A DNA stretch of 64,000 bases from the NCBI RefSeq assembly GCF_013149805.1, contig NZ_JABEZT010000007.1, positions 1 to 64,000 on the forward strand, written 5' to 3'. A model generated the notes under the pieces. The model did not search any database. It saw only the letters and a program-made list of their open reading frames with translations, and had not been told where the DNA came from. The position numbers were made by a program, and so were the translations under genes. Below are positions 37,501 to 48,201 of this stretch, one piece after another (positions within the stretch are counted from its first letter, which is position 1; every line of letters begins with the position of its first letter). This DNA comes from Isoptericola chiayiensis. Lineage in GTDB: Bacteria > Actinomycetota > Actinomycetes > Actinomycetales > Cellulomonadaceae.

Positions 37501-40484
37501 CCGCCGGGCAGCGCGTCGGTGGACCAGGTGTGCACGCCGTCCCCGTCCGGGTCCTTGGCCCAGGTGGCCAGGCAGTCGGGCTGCCAGTCGCCGGGGCAGC
37601 CGGCCTCCTCCTGGTAGGACCCGGGCAGGGTGACGATCGGGCCCTGAGCGGTGGAGGAGAAGTCCTTGCTCACCGGGTCCCAGTAGAACGTGACCTCGCC
37701 GCCGTCGTGGGTGTAGGTGGCGTTGGGACCGTTCTGCTCGCCCCCGGTGCCGTAGTTGAGGTCCCACGAGCCGTTGATCGCGACCTTGTACTCGTAGTCG
37801 CCGGCCGGCAGGTCGAACGTGCCGGAGTACACGCCGTCGGCGCGCTCGGTGAGGCGGGCGTTCTCGCAGTCCGGCGTCCAGTCCCCGGCACAGCCCATCT
37901 CGCTGTTGTGGCTGCCGGGCACGGTCACCAGGTCGATGTCCGTCTCGGGCTCCTCCTGACCGGGCACCCCGGAGACGTCGACGCCCACGGAGGCGAACGT
38001 CGAGGCCGCGGCGCGGTCGCCGTCGGCGTCGACGGTCACCGCGCGGTACTCGACCAGGGTGCCCTCGGGCAGGGTGTCTGTGGTGTGGAAGACCCGCGGG
38101 GTGGTGTCCTCGGCGGTGCCGAGCGGGGTCCAGTCGGTGGTGCCGACCTCGCGCCACGCGAAGGAGGTCTCCGCCCAGGCGTCGTCGATCGCGGCGCGCA
38201 CCGGAGCGGTTCCCGTCACGGCGGCACCGGCGGACGGCACCTCGACGGCGACGTCCCCGTGGGTCTCGGCGCCCACGGTGCGGTCGGCGACCAGCACGAC
38301 GGCGGAGGTCGCCGGGACGGTCACCGTCACCTCGCCGGCGGCGTCGGCGGTGACCTCGCCGGTCTCCCCGGACAGCACGCTGTACGTGGCTCCCGGGGTG
38401 AGTGTGGTGAAGGTGGCGGTGCGCTCGGAGCTCGCGTTGTTCAGCGCGACGAGGTGCTCGACCTTCTCGTCGCGGTCGACGCGGCTGAAGGCGTAGATCC
38501 CCGCACCCTCGGCGACGAACCGTTCGATCTGTGCCCCGGACTGCAGCGCCGGCGTCGACGAGCGCAGGGCCGACAGCTCGGCGATGTGCTGGTACAGCGG
38601 GGCGTCGGTGTCGTAACGGTCCTGGCTGCCGGCGCTCTCGCCGGTGACCAGGTCCTGGTTGGCGTAGGAGTCCACCTGGGTGGCGAACAGCGTCTGGCGG
38701 GCGTCCTTGTCGCCGCCGGTACCGGCGAAACCCTGCTCGTCGCCGTAGTAGACGACCGGCTGACCGCGGGTGAGGTACATCAGCTCGTGGGCGAGCTCGT
38801 CCCGGGCGAGCGGGTCGTCGGAGCTCTGCAGCATGTAGCCGACGCGGCCCATGTCGTGGTTGCCGAGGAAGGTCGGCAGCGCGGCCGCCGAGGTGTCCGG
38901 CGTCGTGTACCGGTCGTCACCGGCGAACAGTCCGGCGAGGCCCTGGGCGCTGTTGCCGCTGGCGTAGCTGGTGGCCGAGGCCTGGAAGGCGAAGTCGAGC
39001 ACGGAGCTCATGTCGGTCTCGCGCACGTAGGGCGAGAGGAGCTTCGGGTCGGCGTCGTACACCTCGCCGAACATGAAGAACTCGTCCTTGCCGGCGGCGT
39101 GGGCGTGGTCGAGGACCTCGGTGGTCCAGGTGTCCCAGAACTCCCGGTTCACGTGCTTGACGGTGTCGATGCGGAAGCCGTCGATGCCGAGGTCGACCCA
39201 GTCCTGGTAGACCTCCACGAAGCCGCTGACCACGGTGGGGTGCTCGGTCATGAGGTCGTCCAGACCGTCGAAGTCGCCGTAGGTGACGGACTCCCCGCTC
39301 CAGGTCGAGTTGCCGCGGTTGTGGTACAGCGTCGGGTCGTTCAGCCAGGACGGCACCTTGACGTCGGCGTCGTCGTCGGCGATCACGGGCGTGTACGGGA
39401 ACGACGTCGCGGCGTCGAGCTCGGGGAAGTCGCCCGTGCCGGCGTGGTCGGCGGGGTCGAAGACGTTCCCAGCGGCGTCGGTGTACGCCCGGGTGGCCTG
39501 GTCGATGTACGAGTACTCGCCCTCGGCGTAGTCGATCACGTCGGCCGTGTGGTTGGTGATGATGTCGAAGTACACCTTGATGCCCCGGGCGTGGGCGTCG
39601 TCGATGAGCGCCTCGAGCTCGGCGTTGGTGCCCAGGTGCGGGTCGATCTGCGTGAAGTCCGTGATCCAGTACCCGTGGTAGCCGGCGCTGACGTCGTCGC
39701 CGGTGCCCTGGACGGGCCGGTTCATGAACGACGGCGTCAGCCAGATCGCCGTCGTGCCCAGCCCCTCGATGTAGTCGAGGTTGTCGTGCAGGCCGGCCAG
39801 GTCACCACCCTGGTAGAACCCCTTGTCCGTCGGGTCGAACCCGTGGTCGAGGGCGTCGCCCTCGATGCCGCCCGTGTCGTTGGTGGTGTCGCCGTTGGCG
39901 AACCGGTCGGTCATGACGAAGTAGAACTGCTCGTCGCCGCCGGCCTGCCGGGCCGGTGCCGCGACGAGCGCGTCGTCCGTGGCGGCGTCGTACTCCCCCG
40001 CGAGCTCGAGCGGGGTGAGCGCGGTCAGGTGGGTGGCGTCGTCGTAGGTGACGCGCAGGCGGGTGTCACCGCCGAGCACGAGGGGTGCGTCGTCGCCGCC
40101 GCCGTCGCGACCGTAGGCCTCGTCCCAGGCGTCGTCGATCGCGACCTTGTACGCGTAGGTACCGGCCGGGACGTCGAACTCGGCACTGTAGGTGCCGTCG
40201 CCGGCGGGCGCGAGCTCCGTGGCCTCGCAGGCGGGGTCCCAGTCGGCGCCGCAGCCGAGCTCGTCCTGGAGGTCGCCGACGAGGGCGACGGTGCGGTCCG
40301 CGGCGCCGGCAGCGGGGGCTCCCGCGAGCGCGACACCCCCGGCGACGGCGGGGACGGCGACGGCGAGCGCCGCCAGGGAGGCGATCGCACGACGGGGCGC
40401 CGTGGGGACCGGTCCCGCGGGCGGCGGGACCGCCCGGGATGGCACCGCGTCCGTTGACGCAGGGGGACGGGGGGCACGGGCCAT
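34569..40484 (-). CDS. Secreted bifunctional alpha-amylase/pullulanase (amylopullulanase)
   Basis: 1971 residues from ATG 40484 (AAGGAG, six-base spacing). Signal peptide to about residue 61. Then an X25-type module (62-150, DELGCGADWDPAC), GH13 alpha-amylase (about 185-560; nucleophile in DGFRIDTVKH, acid Glu in FGEVYD, LGNHDMGR), beta and Ig-like domains, two more X25 modules (SEMGCAGDWTPDC about 855, EEAGCPGDWQPDC about 950), a pullulanase N-domain, CBM48-like segment (about 1208), and GH13_14 pullulanase with ELHVRDFSI, DGFRFDLMGHH (Asp about 1553), YGEGWNFGE (Glu about 1590) and VDAHDNETLFD (about 1730). It should cleave alpha-1,4 and alpha-1,6 bonds of starch, glycogen or pullulan outside the cell. 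A maltose-type operator overlaps its promoter. Confidence 0.96.
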   Translation of the reverse strand: MARAPRPPASTDAVPSRAVPPPAGPVPTAPRRAIASLAALAVAVPAVAGGVALAGAPAAGAADRTVALVGDLQDELGCGADWDPACEATELAPAGDGTYSAEFDVPAGTYAYKVAIDDAWDEAYGRDGGGDDAPLVLGGDTRLRVTYDDATHLTALTPLELAGEYDAATDDALVAAPARQAGGDEQFYFVMTDRFANGDTTNDTGGIEGDALDHGFDPTDKGFYQGGDLAGLHDNLDYIEGLGTTAIWLTPSFMNRPVQGTGDDVSAGYHGYWITDFTQIDPHLGTNAELEALIDDAHARGIKVYFDIITNHTADVIDYAEGEYSYIDQATRAYTDAAGNVFDPADHAGTGDFPELDAATSFPYTPVIADDDADVKVPSWLNDPTLYHNRGNSTWSGESVTYGDFDGLDDLMTEHPTVVSGFVEVYQDWVDLGIDGFRIDTVKHVNREFWDTWTTEVLDHAHAAGKDEFFMFGEVYDADPKLLSPYVRETDMSSVLDFAFQASATSYASGNSAQGLAGLFAGDDRYTTPDTSAAALPTFLGNHDMGRVGYMLQSSDDPLARDELAHELMYLTRGQPVVYYGDEQGFAGTGGDKDARQTLFATQVDSYANQDLVTGESAGSQDRYDTDAPLYQHIAELSALRSSTPALQSGAQIERFVAEGAGIYAFSRVDRDEKVEHLVALNNASSERTATFTTLTPGATYSVLSGETGEVTADAAGEVTVTVPATSAVVLVADRTVGAETHGDVAVEVPSAGAAVTGTAPVRAAIDDAWAETSFAWREVGTTDWTPLGTAEDTTPRVFHTTDTLPEGTLVEYRAVTVDADGDRAAASTFASVGVDVSGVPGQEEPETDIDLVTVPGSHNSEMGCAGDWTPDCENARLTERADGVYSGTFDLPAGDYEYKVAINGSWDLNYGTGGEQNGPNATYTHDGGEVTFYWDPVSKDFSSTAQGPIVTLPGSYQEEAGCPGDWQPDCLATWAKDPDGDGVHTWSTDALPGGAYEAKVAHGLSWAENYGVGGAPDGANYSFSVGEGETVTFSYDLATHELTVGTENPPLAGLGQQAAHWVRTDLLLAPGDLGTGDEWTLWTAPEGGLEVSESPAGGDADAVTGPDGGDLPDGAASYPLEPGGDLPDGVAEDFPAFADHTTLVPTSGGEALDRATVEDLLTGQLLVTRSGGDTLTAATGVQIPGVLDDLYAEDAADRTFGAAVHPNRKWASFALWAPTAQDVDLLVWPEGRDLGDEPDRFDTTRADDGTWTLDGKAEDKKYAWYGARYRYAVQVYVPGGGGAPGRMETNLVTDPYSVALTTDSTHSVVVSLDDKRFQPKVWRTTPQPVVERSVDQTIYELHVRDFSIADSTVPETVRGSYLAFAESGSDGMTHLRELAEAGMTTVHLLPTFDIATIVEDPVDRAEVGDLSGFAPDSTEQQAAVAEVQGSDAFNWGYDPYHFTTPEGSYAVDREGGARVAEFRTMVGSLHEAGLQVVLDQVFNHTAASGQADKSVLDRVVPGYYHRLNPTTGTVETSTCCQNVATEHAMAEQLMVDSVVTWARDYKVDGFRFDLMGHHSRENMLAVREALDALTVESDGVDGSAVYLYGEGWNFGEVADDALFTQATQGQLGGTGIGTFSDRLRDAVHGGSPVDGASTFTQGFGTGLFTDPNGREARTGEPGTVNDGSDDEAADLGHQTDLVRLGLAGNLRDFTFLTSDGKTTRGEDLDYRGSPAGYADSPEEVVTYVDAHDNETLFDLLTLKLPQATSMDDRVRMNTVSLATTALAQTPSFWHGGTDLLRSKSLDRNSYDSGDWFNAIDWTGQDNGFARGLPMAADNEDKWPLMAPLLADPALRPTPDHIAEASERARELLELRTSTRLFRLGSAELIGEKVTFPGSGPDAVPGVIVMAIDDTVGADVDPALDGVLVVFNASPEAATVDLPDLAGRGFELSPVQAGGVDPVVQETSWDGDAGSVTVPARTVAVLVEAQV

Positions 40485-40530
40485 GGAGGACTCCTTCGTC
40501 GACCGGGCGCGGCGATCGCGACCATCGTCG

Positions 40531-40559
40531 ACTGTAGCGTTGCTGCAACCTTGCAGCAA
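40531..40559 (-). promoter_or_regulatory. Amylopullulanase promoter with MalR-type operator
   Basis: TTGCTGCAACCTTGCAGCAA (40540-40559) is a perfect inverted repeat of TTGCTGCAA around CC. It covers the -35 TTGCTG (read on the minus strand, 40554-40559) and the spacer of a promoter with -10 TACAGT at 40531-40536, spacing 17. CTTGCAG-type repeats are the known targets of LacI-family MalR/Reg1 regulators of amylase genes in Streptomyces. No such regulator gene is in the window. Confidence 0.85.
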
Positions 40560-40592
40560 GAGTCAGCAGACGTCCGGCACTCGCCCGACGTC

Positions 40593-43500
40593 TCACCCCG
40601 CCAGGAACGCCCAGCGCCGCTCCAGCTCCGCCCACGGCCCCACGGCGGCGACACGCCCCTCGACGAGCACCACGACCCGGTCGGCCCGCGCCAGGGCCGC
40701 CCGCTTCGACGTCGAGCCGATGACCGTCAGCCCCTGCGCCCGCAGCGCCGCCCACAGCTCGACCTCGGTGGCGGCGTCCAGGGCGCTGGAGACGTCGTCG
40801 GCGAGCAGCACCTCGGAGCCCGTCGCCAACGCGCGGGCCAGAGCGAGCCGCTGCACCTGCCCTCCCGAGAGCCGCACCCCCCGGTGCCCCACCAGCGCGT
40901 CCGGGCCGCCGGCGTCGGCCACGTCGGGCGACATCCGGGCCGTCTCGAGCGGCCCCACGACGTCGCGGGCGTGGTCCAGCGCGACGTTCTCGGCGAACGT
41001 CCCCGACAGCACCCGCGGCACCTGGGCGACGTGCGCGACCCGGGCAGGACGCAGGAACGTCTCGGCGTCCGTGACGGCCTCGCCGTCCCACCGCACCTCG
41101 CCACGGTGGGCCATGAGGCCCGCGAGCGCCGACAGCAGGCTCGACTTGCCCGATCCCACCTGCCCGAGCAGCAGCACCAGCTCACCCCGCTCGACGCGCA
41201 GGTCGACGTCCGTGACGCCGATCGTGCCGTCGTCGTGCACCGCCTCCAGGCCGCGCAGCTCCAGGTGCCGCAGCGGCGCGGGTGACGGCGCCGGGGGCAC
41301 GGGTGCGGGGGCGGTGCCGGCGGCCAGGTCGACGCCGGCCGGCAGCCGGGTGAGGTCCGCCCCCGCGGCGAACGTCTGGGTGGCGCGCAGCCAGGCGCGC
41401 GTCCCGGGCGCCTCGGTGATCACCGCGCCGGCCACCACGCCGAAATAGGCGAACCCGCCGACCGCGGCCGTGACGAGGAGCGTGGTGGCCAGGTCCCACG
41501 TCCCGGCGAGCAGGAGCGCCCACGACACGACCACACCGGCCTGCACCATGATGGTCGGGATCCCGTCGAGCACGGCCTGGACCCGGTGCTCCCGGATGGC
41601 GGCCTCGACGCGACCGGCGTCGACCTCGTCGAGGTGGCGGCGCGTCTGCGGTGTGCGGGACGCGAGCTTGACGGTCCGCGCGGCGTCCAGCACGGAGACC
41701 AGCGCGCGCCCGAACCCGGCACGGGCCTCGGCGGAGCGCGTGGCCGTGCGCCCCGCCACGGGCCGGCCCGCCAGCGCGCAGACCGCCGTCACGACCATGA
41801 CGGCGAGCAGCACCAGGCCCGCCAGGGCCGACCCGCTCACCGCCCAGGTCACCAGGACGACCAGGAACCCGTTGATCAGGTCCACCCACCGGTCGACGTA
41901 GAGCACGAACCGGTCGGCGTCGAGCGCACGGGCGACCACCTCGCCCGGAGGTGACCGGCGCAGCCGGTGGCGACGCGTCTGGCCCACGAGGACACCCACC
42001 CGCACCCGCAGCAGCAGCTCGATCCACCACGACGGGTACAGGCGGATCGCGACGGCCAGGCACAGCGGCGCGGCGAGCAGCATCACCACGAGCACGGCGG
42101 TCAGCAGCAGCGGCACGCCGCCGTCGGCCAGGGACTCCACGGCACGCCCCCACAGGAAACCGGCGAGCGCCCCCTGCGCGGCGAACAGGCTGGTGAGCAG
42201 GAACAGCACCGCGCCCGCCAGACCCCAGCGCGGACGGGTCACCAGCGCGTGCAGCACGCTGCGCGCCAGGCTCGGGCCGCCGGCGGGCTCGGCGAGCACC
42301 GGCGGCTCGCCGGTCCGGCGCCGGCCACCGACGCCGCCGGCCCCACCGGGCGCGACGCCGTCGGGCGCGACGCCGTCGTCCTCGGACGGTCCGGACGGGC
42401 TCGCGCCGTCGAGCAGCGCCGCCTCGCCCCCGGCGGCCAGCAGGTCGCGGAACGGGCCGGCCGCGCGAGCCAGGTCCTGGGACGCGCCCTGCTGGAGCAC
42501 GCGGCCGTGGTCGAGCACGACGACGCGGTGCGCCCGGCGCACCGTGCCGAGCCGGTGGGCGACGACGACGCCGGTCCGACCGGCGAGCAGGCGCTCCGAG
42601 GCCGCGACCACGCGCGCCTCGGTGTGCGGGTCCATGCGGGCGGTCGCCTCGTCGAGCACCACCAGGCGCACGTCGCGCACGAGCAGCCGTGCGAACGCGA
42701 CGAGCTGCTCCTCCCCCGCGGACAGCGAGGTGCCGCCCGGTCCGAGCAGCGTCTCGAGCCCGTCCGGCAGCCCGGCCACCCAGCCGGTCAGCCCGAGCTC
42801 GCGCACGGCGGCCTCGACGTCCGCGCGCGGCACGTCGGCGAACAGCGTGATGTTCTGCGCGAGCGTGCCCGCGAGGATCTCGGTGCGCTGGGTGACCACG
42901 CCGACGCCGGCGCGCAGGTGCTGCAGGTCGGCGTCGCGCACGTCCACGCCCCCGAGGAAGACGGCACCCCGCGGCGGCTCGACCGCCCGCGAGAGCAGGG
43001 AGGCGAGCGTCGTCTTGCCCGAGCCGGTCCGGCCCACGAAGGCGACGGTCTGCCCGGCCGGCACCGCCAGGGAGACGTCCTGCAGCGCGAACGTGCCCTC
43101 GGCGTAGGCGAAGTTCAGCCCGCGCACCTCGATGTCGAGCGGCCGGTCGGGCAGCGCCGCACCGCCGACCGGCTCCGGCTCGCTGTCCAGGAGCTGGCGG
43201 ATGCGCACCACGGCGCCCAGCCCCTCCTGCAGGTCCGGCAGGTGCTGGGCCAGGCGGTCCACCTGCCCCACGAACAGCGACGTGGCGAGGAACAGCGTGA
43301 CGAGCCGCTCCACGGACATGCTGCCGCCGGCGGCGAGCGCCACCCCGGCCACGACGACGCCGGCCAGCAGCGCGTGCAGCAGGACGCCGGCGCGTCCCAT
43401 GAGGCGGGTCTCCACCCGGACCACGGCCAGCAGGGTGCGGTGCACGCGGGCGGACATCTCCGCGAGGCGTCGCAGGGCGAAGGCCTGCCCGCCCGCCGTG

Positions 43501-44144
43501 CGCAGGTCGTCGCGGGCGGCGACGCCCTCCTCGAGCACCGCGGCGTTGTCGGTCCAGGCGCGCTCCTCGACCACCTTGCGCCGGGCGATCTCCCCGAGCA
43601 GGGGCCGCACCAGCCACCACACGGCTGCGCCGAGCAGCGGGAACAGGATCGCTGCCGGCCACCAGGTCACACCCGCCACCACCCAGATCGGCACGACGCC
43701 GAAGACGGTGCGGCCCATGCCCCACAGCTGCCGTCGGGCGAGCGCCCCGACGGCGTGCGTGTCGTCGTCGACCCGGTCGAGGATCTCACCGACGGCCTGC
43801 TCGGTGAGGACGCCGAGCGGCTGGTGCAGCGCTGCGCTGAGCAGGTCGCCGCGCAGCCGCCCCTCGGCGCGGTCGACCACGCCGGCCCACGCGACCTGGC
43901 CGACGGCGTCGAGCAGGGCCCCGCCCACCAGGCACAGCGTGAGCAGCAGCACCCCGGTGCGGGTGGGGTCGGCGGCGAGCCCGCCGGCGACGGCGGTCCC
44001 CAGCGCGGTACCGACCGTCCCGATCGCGAGCGCGACCAGCGCGACGGCGCTCACGGGCCCCCGCAGGCGCCGCCAGTCCAGGCGCCGCGCCGGGTCGTCG
44101 GCGACGGCCGACCGCCGGGTCGGGGGTGCGGGAGCGTCGATCAC
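40593..44144 (-). CDS. Fused ABC exporter, TMD-NBD-TMD-NBD in one polypeptide
   Basis: 1183 residues. First half: ABC_membrane-type transmembrane domain (about 30-320) and nucleotide-binding domain with Walker [11 protein letters not shown]-loop VTQRTEI, signature LSAGEEQL, Walker [13 protein letters not shown] and switch His in VVAHRLG. A Gly/Pro-rich linker (about 585-625) joins the second half: transmembrane domain (about 640-900) and nucleotide-binding domain with [17 protein letters not shown] and [12 protein letters not shown]. In the second Walker B the catalytic Glu is Asp and the switch His is Ser (GSTSKRA), so one ATP site looks weakened, as in heterodimeric exporters. Cargo unknown. 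The GTG start directly abuts AGGGAG, so a leaderless message is possible. Confidence 0.9.
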   Translation of the reverse strand: MIDAPAPPTRRSAVADDPARRLDWRRLRGPVSAVALVALAIGTVGTALGTAVAGGLAADPTRTGVLLLTLCLVGGALLDAVGQVAWAGVVDRAEGRLRGDLLSAALHQPLGVLTEQAVGEILDRVDDDTHAVGALARRQLWGMGRTVFGVVPIWVVAGVTWWPAAILFPLLGAAVWWLVRPLLGEIARRKVVEERAWTDNAAVLEEGVAARDDLRTAGGQAFALRRLAEMSARVHRTLLAVVRVETRLMGRAGVLLHALLAGVVVAGVALAAGGSMSVERLVTLFLATSLFVGQVDRLAQHLPDLQEGLGAVVRIRQLLDSEPEPVGGAALPDRPLDIEVRGLNFAYAEGTFALQDVSLAVPAGQTVAFVGRTGSGKTTLASLLSRAVEPPRGAVFLGGVDVRDADLQHLRAGVGVVTQRTEILAGTLAQNITLFADVPRADVEAAVRELGLTGWVAGLPDGLETLLGPGGTSLSAGEEQLVAFARLLVRDVRLVVLDEATARMDPHTEARVVAASERLLAGRTGVVVAHRLGTVRRAHRVVVLDHGRVLQQGASQDLARAAGPFRDLLAAGGEAALLDGASPSGPSEDDGVAPDGVAPGGAGGVGGRRRTGEPPVLAEPAGGPSLARSVLHALVTRPRWGLAGAVLFLLTSLFAAQGALAGFLWGRAVESLADGGVPLLLTAVLVVMLLAAPLCLAVAIRLYPSWWIELLLRVRVGVLVGQTRRHRLRRSPPGEVVARALDADRFVLYVDRWVDLINGFLVVLVTWAVSGSALAGLVLLAVMVVTAVCALAGRPVAGRTATRSAEARAGFGRALVSVLDAARTVKLASRTPQTRRHLDEVDAGRVEAAIREHRVQAVLDGIPTIMVQAGVVVSWALLLAGTWDLATTLLVTAAVGGFAYFGVVAGAVITEAPGTRAWLRATQTFAAGADLTRLPAGVDLAAGTAPAPVPPAPSPAPLRHLELRGLEAVHDDGTIGVTDVDLRVERGELVLLLGQVGSGKSSLLSALAGLMAHRGEVRWDGEAVTDAETFLRPARVAHVAQVPRVLSGTFAENVALDHARDVVGPLETARMSPDVADAGGPDALVGHRGVRLSGGQVQRLALARALATGSEVLLADDVSSALDAATEVELWAALRAQGLTVIGSTSKRAALARADRVVVLVEGRVAAVGPWAELERRWAFLAG

Positions 44145-44224
44145 TCCCTGAGGCTAGGCCGAGGGTCCGACGGCGCTCGACTCTTTTGTCGCCCGGGGAC
44201 GTCCCGGGCCGCGCCGCCGTCGCG

Positions 44225-46446
<2,222 letters not shown>

Positions 46447-46454
46447 GACCACCG

Positions 46455-46488
46455 CGCCCGTGCCCGACCGGACGGTCGGGCACGGGCG
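46455..46488 (+). terminator. Terminator after the aquaporin gene
   Basis: Perfect 15-base-pair stem (46455-46469 with 46474-46488, CGCCCGTGCCCGACC) with a four-base loop, eight bases past the stop. It also lies beyond the stop of the convergent DUF3017 gene, so it may serve both. Confidence 0.87.
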
Positions 46489-46501
46489 TTCGTGCGTCCG
46501 G

Positions 46502-46837
46502 TCAGACGCCGGGAGCCGTCAGGGCGAGGAACCCCACCGCCGCGGCGGCGGTCCAGCACAGGAAGACGTCGAAGCCGCGGGTACGGATGGCCAGCCCCGC
46601 CGGACCGGAGGGCGACGTCGCCCGCCACAGCCCGGCGACGGCCAGCGTCGCGGCGATGGTCAGCGAGCCCCAGCGCGCCGAGAGCAGGAACCCGAGCGCG
46701 ACGGCCAGCATGATGCCGCCGATCGCCATCAGGATGGCGGGGACCGGCGTGCTCGGCGCGCCCGACGGTGGGGTGCGGGGGGCGGCGTCGACGGTGTGCC
46801 AGTGCGGCTGCGCGGACTGCTCGGGGTCGGGGGCCAC
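46502..46837 (-). CDS. DUF3017 small membrane protein
   Basis: 111 residues from GTG 46837. A proline-rich N-terminus precedes three hydrophobic segments (VPAILMAIGGIMLAVALGF, LTIAATLAVAGLW, FLCWTAAAAVGFLAL) with RTRGFDVFLCW between, the pattern of DUF3017. Function unknown; the family is usually near mdh or folD in actinobacteria, as here. Confidence 0.8.
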   Translation of the reverse strand: MAPDPEQSAQPHWHTVDAAPRTPPSGAPSTPVPAILMAIGGIMLAVALGFLLSARWGSLTIAATLAVAGLWRATSPSGPAGLAIRTRGFDVFLCWTAAAAVGFLALTAPGV

Positions 46838-46890
46838 CCCTCGAGCGTACCGTCGGCGTCACCGTCCCGACGACGGCGTAGCGTGGCCCC

Positions 46891-48150
46891 GTGCACACCC
46901 CCGCCTCCGCGGCTCCTGCCGCCCGCCCCGGGTCCGTCGTCGTCGTGGGTGCCGGTCTGGCGGGCGCCCAGACCGTGGCGGCGCTGCGCAAGCACGGCCA
47001 CGACGGCCGCGTCACCGTGCTCGGTGACGAGGGCGTGGCGCCCTACGACCGGCCGCCCTTGTCGAAGGAGCTCTGGACCCGCCCCGAGCCCGTCTGGCTG
47101 CGCGACGACCTGGGGATCGACCTCGACGACCTGGCCGACGACGTACGCCTGGACGACCCGGCCGTCGAGCTGTTGCCGGGCCCGGCGGTCCGCACCCGCG
47201 GTGGTGAGGTGCTCACCGCGGACGCCGTCGTGGTGGCCTCCGGCTCACGGCCGGTGCTCCCGCCGGGCTGGGACGCCGACGTGCTGCACACCGCGGCCGA
47301 CGCCGCCCGCCTGCGTGCCGCGCTGCGGCCGGGTGCCCGGCTCCTCGTCGTCGGTGCCGGCTGGATCGGCGCGGAGGTCTCCGGCGCCGCCCGCGAGGCC
47401 GGGGCCGAGGTGACCGTGCTGGAGGCGGGAGACGCACCGCTCGAACGCCAGCTCGGGCACGCCGTCGGCGCCCACCTCGTGCCCTGGTTCGACGACGCCG
47501 GTGTCCGGCTGCGGCTGCGCTCCCCCGCCCAGGAGGTGCACCCCGACGGCGTGACGCTGGCGACGGGCGAGCACGTCCCGGCGGACGTCGTCCTGGCGGC
47601 GGTCGGCGCGCGCCCGGCGACGGGCTGGCTCCGCGGCACCGTGCCGCAGCAGGCGTTCGACCCGGCGGGCAGCCTCCTCGTCGACGCGTCGGGAGCGGTG
47701 CCGGACGTCGCCGGCCTGTATGCCGTCGGGGACACCGCGTCCCGGCCGCACCCGGTCCTCGGACGGGTCCCGGGCGGGCACTGGTCGGCGGCGCTGCACG
47801 ACCCCGACGCCGTCGTGCGCGGGATGCTGGGCCTCGAGCTGCCCGACCCGCAGGCGCCGTACGTCTTCTCCCGGCAGCTCGGTCACGACCTCGCGCTCTT
47901 CGGCCTGCCCGCCGGGGAGCCGACGGCGTGGCGCGGCACGCCCGGCGAGGGGCCGTGGGCCGCGTTCTGGACCGACGCCGGCGACGTCCCCGACGACGGG
48001 GCCGCCGTCGTGCAGGCCGTGCTGCTGGTCGACGCCCCGCGCGAGGTGGGGGCGGTCCGGCGGCTCATGAACCGGCCCGAGCCGCTGCGGCTCGACCTGG
48101 TCCGGGCGAGCGACCCGTCCGTGCGGCTGCGCGACACCGTCGCGCGCTGA
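46891..48150 (+). CDS. FAD-dependent ferredoxin/rubredoxin reductase-like oxidoreductase
   Basis: 419 residues from GTG 46891. FAD-binding GxGxxG in VVVVGAGLAGAQTVAALR, APYDRPPLSKELW typical of ferredoxin reductases of oxygenase and P450 systems, NAD-binding LLVVGAGWIGAEVSGAAREAG, and FAD-site VAGLYAVGDTA. A C-terminal reductase domain follows (about 320-410). The redox partner is not in the window. Confidence 0.92.
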   Translation: MHTPASAAPAARPGSVVVVGAGLAGAQTVAALRKHGHDGRVTVLGDEGVAPYDRPPLSKELWTRPEPVWLRDDLGIDLDDLADDVRLDDPAVELLPGPAVRTRGGEVLTADAVVVASGSRPVLPPGWDADVLHTAADAARLRAALRPGARLLVVGAGWIGAEVSGAAREAGAEVTVLEAGDAPLERQLGHAVGAHLVPWFDDAGVRLRLRSPAQEVHPDGVTLATGEHVPADVVLAAVGARPATGWLRGTVPQQAFDPAGSLLVDASGAVPDVAGLYAVGDTASRPHPVLGRVPGGHWSAALHDPDAVVRGMLGLELPDPQAPYVFSRQLGHDLALFGLPAGEPTAWRGTPGEGPWAAFWTDAGDVPDDGAAVVQAVLLVDAPREVGAVRRLMNRPEPLRLDLVRASDPSVRLRDTVAR

Positions 48151-48173
48151 CGCACCACTCCGTGCCGGGGCCG

Positions 48174-48201
48174 GACCGGGCAGCACGGGCACGGCCCGGT
48201 C
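48174..48201. terminator. Small hairpin between convergent genes
   Basis: GACCGGGC (48174-48181) pairs with GCCCGGTC (48194-48201), with outer GTGCCG/CGGCAC complementarity. It sits between the convergent flavoprotein and efflux-permease genes and reaches into the latter's stop codon. Probably a bidirectional terminator. Confidence 0.4.

Noticed and set aside
37302-40457. 1051-codon plus-strand frame opposite the amylase half
   Set aside because: Antisense shadow; residue composition dominated by Val, Gly, Arg and Asp, no motifs.
41182-43725. 847-codon minus-strand frame inside the ABC exporter
   Set aside because: Alternative frame of the same strand with Arg/Gly/Ala-rich product; the exporter frame has all Walker and signature motifs.
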